Assembly: GCF_014649715.1 (NCBI RefSeq)
Contig: NZ_BMTO01000011.1
Span: 140,979 to 204,978 of the forward strand
Length of the DNA: 64,000 nt
Direction: 5' to 3'
Source of the DNA: Streptomyces lateritius
GTDB taxonomy: Bacteria; Actinomycetota; Actinomycetes; Streptomycetales; Streptomycetaceae
Shown: positions 8,482 through 15,901 of the stretch, one piece after another
How positions within the stretch are numbered: the stretch's first letter is position 1
Layout: every line of letters begins with the position of its first letter
Translations under genes and position numbers: made by a program
Notes under the pieces: model-generated
Database searches by the model: none
What the model saw: the letters and a program-made list of their open reading frames with translations, nothing else
Told to the model about the DNA's origin: nothing

Positions 8482-9762
8482 CTACAGGTCTCGGAGCGCC
8501 TGTTCGAGGATCGCGGCGCCCTCTTCGGCCTCGGCGACGGTGAGCGAGAGCGGCGGGGCGATGCGCAGGGTGGAGGTGTTGTGCCCGCCTCCCTTCCCGA
8601 TGAGCAGTCCGTTCTCGCGGGCGGCCTCCAGGACGGCGGCGGCCGCCGCCGGATCGGCCTGGTCCGTGCCCGGTACGGTCAGTTCGACGCCGATCATCAG
8701 GCCGCGGCCGCGGACCTCCCGCACCGCCTCGACGCCGGCACCGACGGCGCGCAGCCGTTCGAGCAGCAGGCCGCCGACGCGGCGGGCGTTGCCCTGGAGG
8801 TCGTGCTCCAGGAGGTACCCGAGGTTGGCGAGGCCGGCCGCCATGGTGATCGGCGAACCACCGAAGGTGGAGATGGAGTTGGCGTCCAGGCAGTTCATGA
8901 TCTCGGCGCGGGCGACGACGCCGCCGACGGACATGCCGTTGCCGATGCCCTTGGCGAAGGTGAGGATGTCGGGCGGTCCTGCCTGGTCGTGCGCCTGCCA
9001 GCCCCAGAAGTGGTCGCCGGTGCGGCCCCAGCCGGTCTGCACCTCGTCGGTGATCCACAGGATGCCGTGCCGGTCCAGGACGCGGCGGAAGGCGGCGTAG
9101 AGCCCGTCGGGCGGGGAGGTGAAGCCGCCGACGCCCTGGACGGGTTCGGCGATGAGCGCGGCGGCGTCCCGGCTGTGGCCGAGGAGGTCCTCGAGGTCGG
9201 CGACGCAGGCGTCGACGAACCGCTCGTCGCTGTACTGGGCGTAGGGGCCGCGGGTGCGGACGCCGCCGTGCACGTACAGGGTCTGCAACGGCGAGAGGCT
9301 GGTGGGCGACCAGGCGCGGTTGCCGGTGATGCCCACGGTGGAGAAGGAGCGGCCGTGATAGCTGTTGCGCATCGCCAGGATCTGGTTGGAACGGCGGTAC
9401 GTGGTGGCCAGGAGCAGGGCCGTGTCGTTGGCCTCGGTGCCGGAGGTCGTGAAGAAGACGCGGGCGTCGGGGATGCCGGAGAGCGTGGCGATGCGCTCGG
9501 CGAGCTCGACCATGGGGCGGTTGAGGTAGAGCGTCGAGGAGTGGATGATCCGGCCGGCCTGCTCGGCGACGGCCTTGGTGACCTCGGGCACGGCGTGGGC
9601 GGTCATGGTGGTGAGGATGCCGCCGAAGAAGTCGAGGTACCGGCGGCCCTCGGCGTCCCAGACGTGGCGGCCCTCGCCGTGGGTGATCTCGATGGGGTCG
9701 TTGTAGTAGAGGGCGACCCAGTCGGGGATGACGGCCTTGTGCCGGTCGTGGAGGCTGGTCAC
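8482..9762 (-). CDS. Class III aminotransferase (beta-alanine / omega-amino acid type)
   Basis: 426 residues. The PLP lysine is in LTFAKGIGNG, with the preceding ITDEVQTGWGRTG Asp motif; both are diagnostic of class III aminotransferases. Related proteins include alanine-glyoxylate aminotransferase 2 and beta-aminoisobutyrate aminotransferase. The GTG start at 9762 overlaps the upstream amidohydrolase stop as GTGA, implying translational coupling. Given the operon it likely transaminates the beta-alanine or 3-aminoisobutyrate released by the upstream enzyme, giving malonate or methylmalonate semialdehyde (inference). The frame extends further upstream but overlaps the neighbour, so the coupled start is preferred. 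Confidence 0.9.
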   Translation of the reverse strand: MTSLHDRHKAVIPDWVALYYNDPIEITHGEGRHVWDAEGRRYLDFFGGILTTMTAHAVPEVTKAVAEQAGRIIHSSTLYLNRPMVELAERIATLSGIPDARVFFTTSGTEANDTALLLATTYRRSNQILAMRNSYHGRSFSTVGITGNRAWSPTSLSPLQTLYVHGGVRTRGPYAQYSDERFVDACVADLEDLLGHSRDAAALIAEPVQGVGGFTSPPDGLYAAFRRVLDRHGILWITDEVQTGWGRTGDHFWGWQAHDQAGPPDILTFAKGIGNGMSVGGVVARAEIMNCLDANSISTFGGSPITMAAGLANLGYLLEHDLQGNARRVGGLLLERLRAVGAGVEAVREVRGRGLMIGVELTVPGTDQADPAAAAAVLEAARENGLLIGKGGGHNTSTLRIAPPLSLTVAEAEEGAAILEQALRDL

Positions 9763-10601
9763 GGCTGCACCAGCCCGTCGTACGCGTCGGGGCGGCGGTC
9801 GCGGTAGAACGCCCACTGCTGCCTGACCTGGTCGATGAGATCGAAGTCGAGGTCGCGGACGAGGAGTTCCTCGGTCTTGTCGGAGGCGACGTCGCCGACG
9901 AACTGGCCGCGCGGGTCGACGAAGTAGCTGGTGCCGTAGAAGTCGTTGTCGCCGTACTCCTCCACCCCGACGCGGTTGATGGCGGCGACGAAGTACTCGT
10001 TGGCGACGGCGGCGGCGGGCTGTTCCAGCTGCCAGAGGTGGGAGGAGAGGCCGCGATGGGTCGCGGACGGGTTGTAGACCAACTGGGCTCCGTTCAGACC
10101 GAGTTGGCGCCAGCCCTCCGGGAAGTGGCGGTCGTAGCAGATGTAGACGCCCACCTTGCCGACCGCGGTCCGGAAGACCGGCCAGCCGATGTTGCCAGGG
10201 CGGAAGTAGTACTTCTCCCAGAAGCCCTTGACCTGGGGGATGTGGTGCTTGCGGTACTTGCCGAGGTAGGAGCCGTCGGCGTCGATGACGGCGGCGGTGT
10301 TGTAGTAGAAGCCGGAGTCCTCGACCTCGAAGACGGGGACGACGATCACCATGCCGGTCTCGCGGGCGAGGTCCCGCATCCTGCGCACGGTGGGGCCGTC
10401 GGGGACGGGCTCGGCCCAGCGGTAGTGCTCGGGCTCCTGCACCTGGCAGAAGTAGGGGGCGTTGAACACCTCCTGGAACCCGATGACCCGGGCGCCCTGC
10501 CGAGCCGCCTCACGGGCGTGTTCCTCATGCTTGGCGATCATGGATTCGCTGTCGCCGGTCCAGGTCGCCTGGACGAGCGCGGCGCGTACGACGTCGGTCA
10601 T
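9759..10601 (-). CDS. Nitrilase-superfamily N-carbamoyl-beta-alanine amidohydrolase (beta-ureidopropionase-like)
   Basis: 280 residues from the ATG at 10601, selected because AAGGAG is 6 bases upstream; an upstream GTG at 10619 would place the ribosome site inside the gene. The Glu-Lys-Cys triad of carbon-nitrogen hydrolases is clear: Glu44 in GFQEVFNAPYF, Lys118 in GKYRKHHIP and Cys155 in VYICYDRHFPEG. The enzyme converts N-carbamoyl-beta-amino acids into the amino acid, CO2 and ammonia. It is the first gene of the operon and is coupled by GTGA to the aminotransferase. An N-carbamoylputrescine amidase activity is the main alternative. Confidence 0.9.
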   Translation of the reverse strand: MTDVVRAALVQATWTGDSESMIAKHEEHAREAARQGARVIGFQEVFNAPYFCQVQEPEHYRWAEPVPDGPTVRRMRDLARETGMVIVVPVFEVEDSGFYYNTAAVIDADGSYLGKYRKHHIPQVKGFWEKYYFRPGNIGWPVFRTAVGKVGVYICYDRHFPEGWRQLGLNGAQLVYNPSATHRGLSSHLWQLEQPAAAVANEYFVAAINRVGVEEYGDNDFYGTSYFVDPRGQFVGDVASDKTEELLVRDLDFDLIDQVRQQWAFYRDRRPDAYDGLVQP

Positions 10602-10634
10602 GAGCTGCTCCTTCGGCACGGCGTCAGAGAGCCT

Positions 10635-10659
10635 CTACGCACGTAGACGCGGTGCGTAG
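10635..10659. promoter_or_regulatory. Candidate operator: overlapping inverted repeats CTACGCAC/GTGCGTAG
   Basis: CTACGCAC (10635-10642) and GTGCGTAG (10652-10659) are perfect inverted copies 9 bases apart. The left arm also starts a second palindrome, CTACG-CA-CGTAG (10635-10646), giving three copies of the half-site. It lies at the predicted transcription start of the pyrimidine operon and would suit a repressor. Confidence 0.55.
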
Positions 10660-10665
10660 GAGGAG

Positions 10666-10694
10666 AACGTAAGCCCCGTCACACCCCGGAGCAA
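10666..10694 (-). promoter_or_regulatory. Candidate promoter of the pyrimidine operon
   Basis: Reading the minus strand, TTGCTC (10694-10689) and TACGTT (10671-10666) are separated by 17 bases, a good SigA-like (HrdB) arrangement. The start point would fall near 10660, inside the palindrome at 10635-10659 and about 60 bases before the first start codon. Confidence 0.5.
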
Positions 10695-10800
10695 GACCAC
10701 CGCCGTGAACCGCCTGAGTCGATCATGTTTCATACCCGAGTGGTCCACGTCGGACACGCACCGACACGTCCGCGTCTGTTCCGGTTGTCGGTTCCGGCCT

Positions 10801-10814
10801 CGGCCGTACGGCCG
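10801..10814. other. 14-base perfect palindrome CGGCCGTACGGCCG
   Basis: A perfect palindrome in the 246-base gap between the pyrimidine operon and the next minus-strand gene, 34 bases past that gene's stop. It may be a terminator stem or a binding site; GC-rich palindromes of this size also occur by chance here. Confidence 0.3.
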
Positions 10815-10847
10815 TGCGGAGGAACGTCCGTAGGCCCGTCCGGAAGG

Positions 10848-12251
10848 TCAGGACCGGGCGAGTCCGGCCACGCGGAGGGCGTGCAGCAGGTCCCGTTCGC
10901 GGGCCGGGGACACCGTGCGAGCCGCCTCGATGAGCTGGGGGACGAGGCCGTGCGGGTCGGCGCTCGCGAGACGCGCGGCGTCCTCCGGGGTGCGGACGCG
11001 GACGAAGGCGGTGAGGAGGGCGTGCGCCTCGCGGTGGTGACCCTCGGCCCGAAGGGCGGCGCAGGCTCCGGCGAGCTCCTCCGCCGGGCGCGCGATCCCC
11101 TGGCGAAGGAGCTGGTCGCAGTCCTGCGCACGTCCCGCGTCGGCCAGCGCGCCGGCGACGGCGGCGAGCCGGCCGGGCGGCAGCGAGGCCGCCTCCCATA
11201 GCAGGGTGGCCCAGTCGGCGCCGAGTCCGACGCGGTGCAGCTCCGTCGCGAGCGCCGGCAGCCAGGCGGGAGGCCCGGCGAGGGCCTCGCAGAGCAGGGC
11301 GTGCGCTTCGCCGCTGCGACCTTGGGCGCGCAGCCGTCGCAGCGCGTGGACGGCGTTCCCGGCCGCGCGCGCCGCCTCCGGGGCGACCTCTCCGGTGACG
11401 GAGGAGGTGGCGGGCGCGGCAGGAGCCGGGGCCTCCGCTCCGCCGAACCGGGCGCCGCGCGGCGCCGCCCCGGCCACGGGGAGGGTGGGCACGGCCACGG
11501 GCGCGGCCTCCGGGCCCTCCTCGACCTCGTCCATCCACGCGTAACGGGCGCCGCGAGGTCTCCGCTTGGAGCCGGCACTCTTCCTGGACGGCTCGGGCGC
11601 GGCCGCCACGGAGTCCGTCCCCGGGCTCAGAGTCCGGCTCGCGCTCAGGCTCGGGCCCGGGCTCAGGCTCGGGCCCGGGCTCGGGCTCGGAGCGAGACCC
11701 GCACCGGGGCCCGGGCCCCGGCCCCGGCCCCGGCCCCGACCAAGATTTCGGCCCGTCTCTGCCGCCAGGCGGGCCAGCCGGGCCGTCAGCTCGGTGACGC
11801 GGGCCGTCGCGCGGCTGTGGTCGTCCCGCGTCCAGGCCAGCTCACCGCTCAGCCCGGCGGCGTCCGCGGAGGCGGGGGCCGCCCGCAGGCGGGCGGCCAG
11901 CTCCTGGGAGCGGCCAGCGGCGTACCGCCGCTCCCGCTCCACCAGCTCAAGGCGCTCGCGCAGCGCCTCCTCCCCGCCGGGCCGTCGGTCGTGGGCGGCC
12001 GCCGCAGCGGTGTGCAGCGCCCTGGCGTGTGCCGCCTGTGGTCCGCCACCCGACTCGCCGAGGTCCTGGAGGAGGGATTCGACGACGTCCCAGGGCAGGA
12101 TCTCGGCGCCGTCGAGGCAGGCCCGCAGACCCTCGGGGTCCCGGCTCGCGAAGACTCCGTACCAGCCCTCCCCCGGCTCCAGACGGGACACCAGTTCTCT
12201 GAGGTAGCGCGCGAACGCGCCGACCTCCGCCGGGAGTTGATACACCGTCAT
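10848..12251 (-). CDS. Conserved hypothetical protein with coiled-coil, low-complexity linker and helical C-terminal domain
   Basis: 467 residues of unknown function. Residues 1-70 form a compact domain (AFARYLRELVSRLEPGEGW, then PWDVVESLLQDLG). About 75-165 is Ala/Arg/Glu-rich and probably a coiled coil. About 166-215 is a Gly-Arg then Pro-Ser low-complexity linker coded by tandem DNA repeats. About 275-467 is a helical repeat-like region with segments such as HALRRLRAQGRSGEAHALL and CAALRAEGHHREAHALL, suggestive of TPR-like pairs. No signal peptide or membrane span. Start ATG at 12251; the ribosome site is poor. Proteins of this layout are frequent in Streptomyces, but I know no function. 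Confidence 0.75.
   Translation of the reverse strand: MTVYQLPAEVGAFARYLRELVSRLEPGEGWYGVFASRDPEGLRACLDGAEILPWDVVESLLQDLGESGGGPQAAHARALHTAAAAAHDRRPGGEEALRERLELVERERRYAAGRSQELAARLRAAPASADAAGLSGELAWTRDDHSRATARVTELTARLARLAAETGRNLGRGRGRGRGPGPGAGLAPSPSPGPSLSPGPSLSASRTLSPGTDSVAAAPEPSRKSAGSKRRPRGARYAWMDEVEEGPEAAPVAVPTLPVAGAAPRGARFGGAEAPAPAAPATSSVTGEVAPEAARAAGNAVHALRRLRAQGRSGEAHALLCEALAGPPAWLPALATELHRVGLGADWATLLWEAASLPPGRLAAVAGALADAGRAQDCDQLLRQGIARPAEELAGACAALRAEGHHREAHALLTAFVRVRTPEDAARLASADPHGLVPQLIEAARTVSPARERDLLHALRVAGLARS
11640..11740. repeat. Short tandem repeats inside the linker of the 10848-12251 gene
   Basis: Repeats built on GGCTCGGGCCCGGGCTCA (18 bases, about two copies) run into CCCCGG six-mers. 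They encode the Pro-Ser-Gly linker. Such tracts vary in length between strains by slippage. Confidence 0.7.
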
Positions 12252-12372
12252 ACTGCCCGCACCACCCGCGCACTCGACTGGGACCTTCCGGTCCGCAGGT
12301 ATTCGACCCCAGTCGTGTTACGGGACGGCTACAGATTGTTTTCGGGCAGGGCCCGGCTGCCGCGCGAGCGGG

Positions 12373-12786
12373 TCACGAGGACGACGGGGACGGGGAGGGC
12401 GAGGGCGCGAGGCTCACCGCGATACCCGTGTGCGGACGCTTGCCGAGCCGGGCGATCGTGGCGGGCCAGTCGACGAGCCAGAACTGCCAGGTGTACTTCC
12501 GGGCGAGCAGCTTGCGCACCCGGCGCAGCTCCTGCGCCTCCAGCAGCCGCGCGGTGCCCGCCATGCTCACCGCACCCTCGGCGACCTTCCCGCGCACGTC
12601 GCAGACCGCGACCACGGCCCGGGGGTCGTTCCGCAGCCGCTTGACCTTCCAGGAGTCGCTGCGGGTCCACGCGTACAGTTCTGCGCCCTCCACCGCGTAC
12701 CAGACCGGCGTCGCCACGCCCGTCCCGTTCCTGCGGAAGGTGGTCAGACTGACGTAGCGGCCGCGCCGCAGCTCCTCGGGCATCAT
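12373..12786 (-). CDS. PPOX-class F420-dependent oxidoreductase (split beta-barrel)
   Basis: 137 residues, the usual size. The N-terminus (GRYVSLTTFRRNGTGVATPVW) and the ARKYTWQFWLVDW segment match the actinobacterial PPOX/F420 subfamily of the flavin-reductase-like split barrel. Such proteins reduce a range of small substrates with F420H2. The C-terminus has a short Ser-Pro repeat tail. Two ATG codons are adjacent; the first (12786) is given. The upstream region is shared with the end of the XRE gene, so it may be in one unit with it. Confidence 0.85.
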   Translation of the reverse strand: MMPEELRRGRYVSLTTFRRNGTGVATPVWYAVEGAELYAWTRSDSWKVKRLRNDPRAVVAVCDVRGKVAEGAVSMAGTARLLEAQELRRVRKLLARKYTWQFWLVDWPATIARLGKRPHTGIAVSLAPSPSPSPSSS

Positions 12787-12844
12787 GCGGCCGAGAGTAC
12801 GTGCCCCCGTGGACCGGCGGCTCGCGCCCTCGGCCCGAGCGGCG

Positions 12845-13096
12845 TCAGACGGGTACGAGCGCGCAGCGCGTGACGATCTCGTCCAGGGAGAGGCCGAGGA
12901 CCCGCGCGAGCGCCGCGACGGTGAAGAAGGCGGGGGTCGGGGCCCGTCCGGTCTCGATCTTGCGGAGCGTCTCCGGGGAGAGCCCGGCCGAGACCGCGAT
13001 CTCCACCATGGAGCGGTCGCCGCGGGCCTCGCGGAGGAGGAGGCCGAGCCGCTCGCCGCGCTCGCGCTCTTCGGGGGTCAGGGGTGTGCGCACCAT
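12845..13096 (-). CDS. XRE-family helix-turn-helix regulator
   Basis: 83 residues, essentially a single HTH_3 domain: an N-terminal helix (RGERLGLLLREARG), then SMVEIAVSAGLSPETLRKIETG as the recognition helix-turn-helix, then FFTVAALARVLGLSLDEIV. It diverges from a methionine aminopeptidase gene across only 32 bases that contain a perfect palindrome, so it very likely binds there and controls both genes. This regulator/MAP pairing recurs in Streptomyces. The ATG at 13096 has no useful ribosome site at normal spacing, so the mRNA may be leaderless. Confidence 0.88.
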   Translation of the reverse strand: MVRTPLTPEERERGERLGLLLREARGDRSMVEIAVSAGLSPETLRKIETGRAPTPAFFTVAALARVLGLSLDEIVTRCALVPV

Positions 13097-13105
13097 GCCC
13101 CCATT

Positions 13106-13121
13106 CTAATACCGGTATAGT
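13106..13121. promoter_or_regulatory. Divergent promoter/operator between XRE regulator and methionine aminopeptidase
   Basis: The palindrome ATACCGGTAT (13109-13118) overlaps a plus-strand -10 box TATAGT (13116-13121) and a minus-strand TATTAG-like box. The plus-strand start point would fall at about 13128-13129, on the ATG of the aminopeptidase, so its transcript is probably leaderless. A regulator bound at the palindrome would occlude both -10 boxes. Confidence 0.6.
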
Positions 13122-13128
13122 AATGGGA

Positions 13129-13896
13129 ATGGTAGAGATCAAGACGGACAGGTCCCTGCGGGAGATGCGGGAAGCGGGACGGGTGGTCGCCGAGGCGCTG
13201 GCGGCCGTACGGGCGAAGGCGGCGCCGGGCGTCGCACTCAAGGAACTGGACCGGGCGGCCCGGGCGGTCCTCGCAGCGGCCGAGGCGGGCTCACCCTTCC
13301 TCGACTACCACCCCGAGTGGGCCCCGGTCCCCTTCCCGGCGGTCGTCTGCGCCTCGGTGAACGACGCGATCGTGCACGGCATCCCCGACGACCGGCGGCT
13401 GGCCGACGGGGATCTCGTCTCCATCGACTGCGGGGCGAGCCTCGGCGGCTGGGTGGGCGACGCGGCCGTCAGCTTCACCGTGGGCCGGGCCCGCCCGGAG
13501 GACACGCGTCTGATCGACACGGCGTACGAGGCCCTGGAGGCCGGCATCGGCGCGGCCGTCGTCGGCAACCGGATCGGCGACATCGCGCACGCGATCGGCC
13601 GGGTCTGCCGGGGCGCGGGGTACGGCATCGCGGACGGCTTCGGCGGCCACGGCGTGGGCCGCACCATGCACGAGGACCCGGGCGTTCCCAACGAGGGGCG
13701 CCCGGGCCGGGGCATGCCGCTGCGCCACGGGATGGTCATCGCGATCGAGCCGATGCTGATCGGTGGCGGCGGGGACGAGCACTACACGGCGCGGGACGGC
13801 TGGACGGTCCGCACCATGGACGGTTCCCGCGCCGCCCACACGGAACACACCGTGGCGATCACGGACGACGGCCCCAGGATCCTCACGGCGCTGTAG
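13129..13896 (+). CDS. map: Type I methionine aminopeptidase
   Basis: 255 residues. Removes the initiator methionine from nascent proteins using two metal ions. Ligands and catalytic residues are visible: His83 (VHGIP), Asp100 and Asp111, His174 (GFGGHGVG), Glu207 (IEPML) and Glu239 (HTEHTV). The ATG at 13129 (MVEIKTD) matches family N-termini; another ATG two codons upstream is possible. Streptomyces normally have several MAP genes, and this copy, paired with an XRE regulator, is likely an accessory one, perhaps induced under specific conditions (inference). Confidence 0.93.
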   Translation: MVEIKTDRSLREMREAGRVVAEALAAVRAKAAPGVALKELDRAARAVLAAAEAGSPFLDYHPEWAPVPFPAVVCASVNDAIVHGIPDDRRLADGDLVSIDCGASLGGWVGDAAVSFTVGRARPEDTRLIDTAYEALEAGIGAAVVGNRIGDIAHAIGRVCRGAGYGIADGFGGHGVGRTMHEDPGVPNEGRPGRGMPLRHGMVIAIEPMLIGGGGDEHYTARDGWTVRTMDGSRAAHTEHTVAITDDGPRILTAL

Positions 13897-13910
13897 GCCG
13901 CCGGGCGCCG

Positions 13911-13948
13911 GTGGGGGCGGCACCGCCCGTCCCCGGCACCGCCCCCAC
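13911..13948. terminator. Bidirectional hairpin terminator between MAP and gamma-glutamyltransferase
   Basis: GTGGGGGCGG (13911-13920) pairs perfectly with CCGCCCCCAC (13939-13948) in the 75-base gap between two convergent stops. Ten GC-rich pairs with an 18-base loop and no T run, as usual for Streptomyces terminators. Confidence 0.6.
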
Positions 13949-13971
13949 GCGGGGGTCGGTGCCCACGCGCC

Positions 13972-15783
13972 TCAGTGCGCCGGTCGGACCACCATCGCCG
14001 AGCCGCCGCCCCGTCGTACCGTCTCCGCCGCGGCCACCCAGCGGCCGTCCGGAAGTCGTTGCACGCCGGTCGCCGCACCGATCTCCGCGTTCTGGCGGAA
14101 GCCGTGGCCGATGGCCTCCAGCTCACCCCTCAACGGGCTGTTCCACAGCTCCGGTTCCAGTTCCGTGGTCGTCTGGTTCCGCTGGCTGGCCCGGGGCGCC
14201 GCGATGGCCTCGACCAGCGGCAGTCCGCGGTCCACGACCCCGGTGAGGGTCTGCAGGACGGTGGTGATGATGGTGGCCCCGCCCGGGGAGCCCAGCGCGA
14301 GGACCGGCCGCCCGTGCCGGTCGAGGACGATCGTCGGGGACATCGAGGACCGGGGCCGCTTGCCCGGTCCCGGCAGGTTCGGGTCGTGGACGGCGGGGTT
14401 CGCCGGGGCGAAGGAGAAGTCGGTCAGCTCGTTGTTGAGCAGGAAGCCGCGGCCCGGCACGGTGATCCCGCTGCCCCCCGTCGACTCGATCGTCAGGGTG
14501 TAGGCCACGACGTTGCCCCACCGGTCGGCGACCGTCAGGTGGGTGGTGTTCTCGCCCTCGTACGTGGTCGGCGCCGCCGTCCCTCCGGCGGCGCAGGCCG
14601 CCGGCTTCCGCGGGTCCCCCGGCGCCAGCGGGCTGGTCAGTACGGTGTCGTCGCGCATCAGACAGGCCCGGGAGTCGGCGTACCGCTGCGAGAGCAGCTC
14701 GCGCGTGGGCACGTCCTCGAAGGCGGGGTCACCGACCCAGCGGCCCCGGTCGGCGAAGGCGATCCGGCTGGCCTCGATGAAGCGGTGCAGATAGGCGGCG
14801 CGGGAGGCGGAGGAGAGATCGGTCCGCTCCAGGATGTTGAGCGCCTCGCCGACGGTCGTACCGCCGGAGGACGAGGGCGCCATGCCGTAGACGTCGAGGC
14901 CCCGGTAGGAGATCTTCGTCGGCCGGCGCCACTCCGTCTCGTACGCGGCGAGATCACGCTCCGTCAGGTCGCCGGAGCGGACGACCCGGGTGGCGCCGGC
15001 GCGGACCGGCGGCGTGCGCACGGTGTTCACGATGTCCCGGGCGAGCGGCCCCTTGTAGAGCGCCCCGACGCCCTCACGCGCCAGCTTCTCGTACGTACGC
15101 GCCAGATCGGGGTTCTTGAAGGTGGAGCCGACCACGGGGAGTCGGCCCCCTGGCAGGAAGAGTTCGGAGGAGGCGGGGAAGTCCCGGAAGCGGGCCTCGT
15201 TGGCGGCCGTCTGGGCGCGGAAGGTGGCGTCGACGGTGAAGCCCTCGCGGGCCAGGCGGCCGGCCGGTTCGAGGAGGGTGCGCAGCGGCTTGGTCCCCCA
15301 CGCGTCGAGCGCGGTCTTCCAGGTCGCCGGGGTGCCGGGCGTACCGACGCTGCGGCCGCTGGTCATGCCCTCCTCGAAGGGGATGGGCTTGCCGTTCTCC
15401 ACGAACAGGTTCGCGTCGGCCGACCGGGGCGCGGTCTCGCGGCCGTCGATCGTGTGGACGGTGCGCTTCCGCGCGTCGTAGTGGACGAAGTAGCCGCCTC
15501 CGCCGATGCCGGCCGAGTACGGCTCGGTGACGCCGAGGGCCGCGGCCACGGCGACGGCCGCGTCGACGGCGTTCCCGCCCCGGCGGAGCACCTCGATGCC
15601 GGCGGCGGAGGCGTCGGCGTCGACACTGGCGACGGCCCCGCCGTAGCCGACGGCGACGGGCTCCTTCACCGGGGGCGACGCGGTGTCCGCTCCGGCCGTC
15701 GTCGGAGGAGCCGCGGCTCCGAGCGAGAGCCACGTCGCGGCGACGACGAGAACCGACCCATTCCGCAGCACGGAACGACGCAT
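13972..15783 (-). CDS. ggt: Secreted gamma-glutamyltransferase
   Basis: 603 residues, full length. Residues 1-33 are a signal peptide (basic start, hydrophobic core, AGA-like cleavage region). The proenzyme cleaves itself before Thr413 in ENTTHLTV, which becomes the catalytic N-terminal nucleophile; the SRNQTT-like substrate region is seen as ASQRNQTTTELEP, and GSPGG closes the active site. It transfers or hydrolyses gamma-glutamyl groups (glutathione and similar) outside the membrane. The ATG at 15783 has GGAGG 6 bases upstream, and a candidate promoter lies at 15813-15842. Confidence 0.95.
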   Translation of the reverse strand: MRRSVLRNGSVLVVAATWLSLGAAAPPTTAGADTASPPVKEPVAVGYGGAVASVDADASAAGIEVLRRGGNAVDAAVAVAAALGVTEPYSAGIGGGGYFVHYDARKRTVHTIDGRETAPRSADANLFVENGKPIPFEEGMTSGRSVGTPGTPATWKTALDAWGTKPLRTLLEPAGRLAREGFTVDATFRAQTAANEARFRDFPASSELFLPGGRLPVVGSTFKNPDLARTYEKLAREGVGALYKGPLARDIVNTVRTPPVRAGATRVVRSGDLTERDLAAYETEWRRPTKISYRGLDVYGMAPSSSGGTTVGEALNILERTDLSSASRAAYLHRFIEASRIAFADRGRWVGDPAFEDVPTRELLSQRYADSRACLMRDDTVLTSPLAPGDPRKPAACAAGGTAAPTTYEGENTTHLTVADRWGNVVAYTLTIESTGGSGITVPGRGFLLNNELTDFSFAPANPAVHDPNLPGPGKRPRSSMSPTIVLDRHGRPVLALGSPGGATIITTVLQTLTGVVDRGLPLVEAIAAPRASQRNQTTTELEPELWNSPLRGELEAIGHGFRQNAEIGAATGVQRLPDGRWVAAAETVRRGGGSAMVVRPAH

Positions 15784-15812
15784 TCCTACCTCCAGTCAAC
15801 GACCGTCCGGGC

Positions 15813-15842
15813 AGCGTAACTTCCCCCTGCCTTCCCCGTCAG
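15813..15842 (-). promoter_or_regulatory. Candidate ggt promoter
   Basis: On the minus strand CTGACG (15842-15837) and TACGCT (15818-15813) are 18 bases apart, about 30 bases before the ggt start codon and its GGAGG site. Confidence 0.45.
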
Positions 15843-15901
15843 GACCGCCTCGAACACGCCGCCTCGAACGGGGGCCCGATCCCCCGCTAGCATGCGCGCC
15901 C

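Noticed and set aside
13972..15819. Plus-strand long frame opposite ggt
   Set aside because: Antisense shadow of a well-conserved gene.
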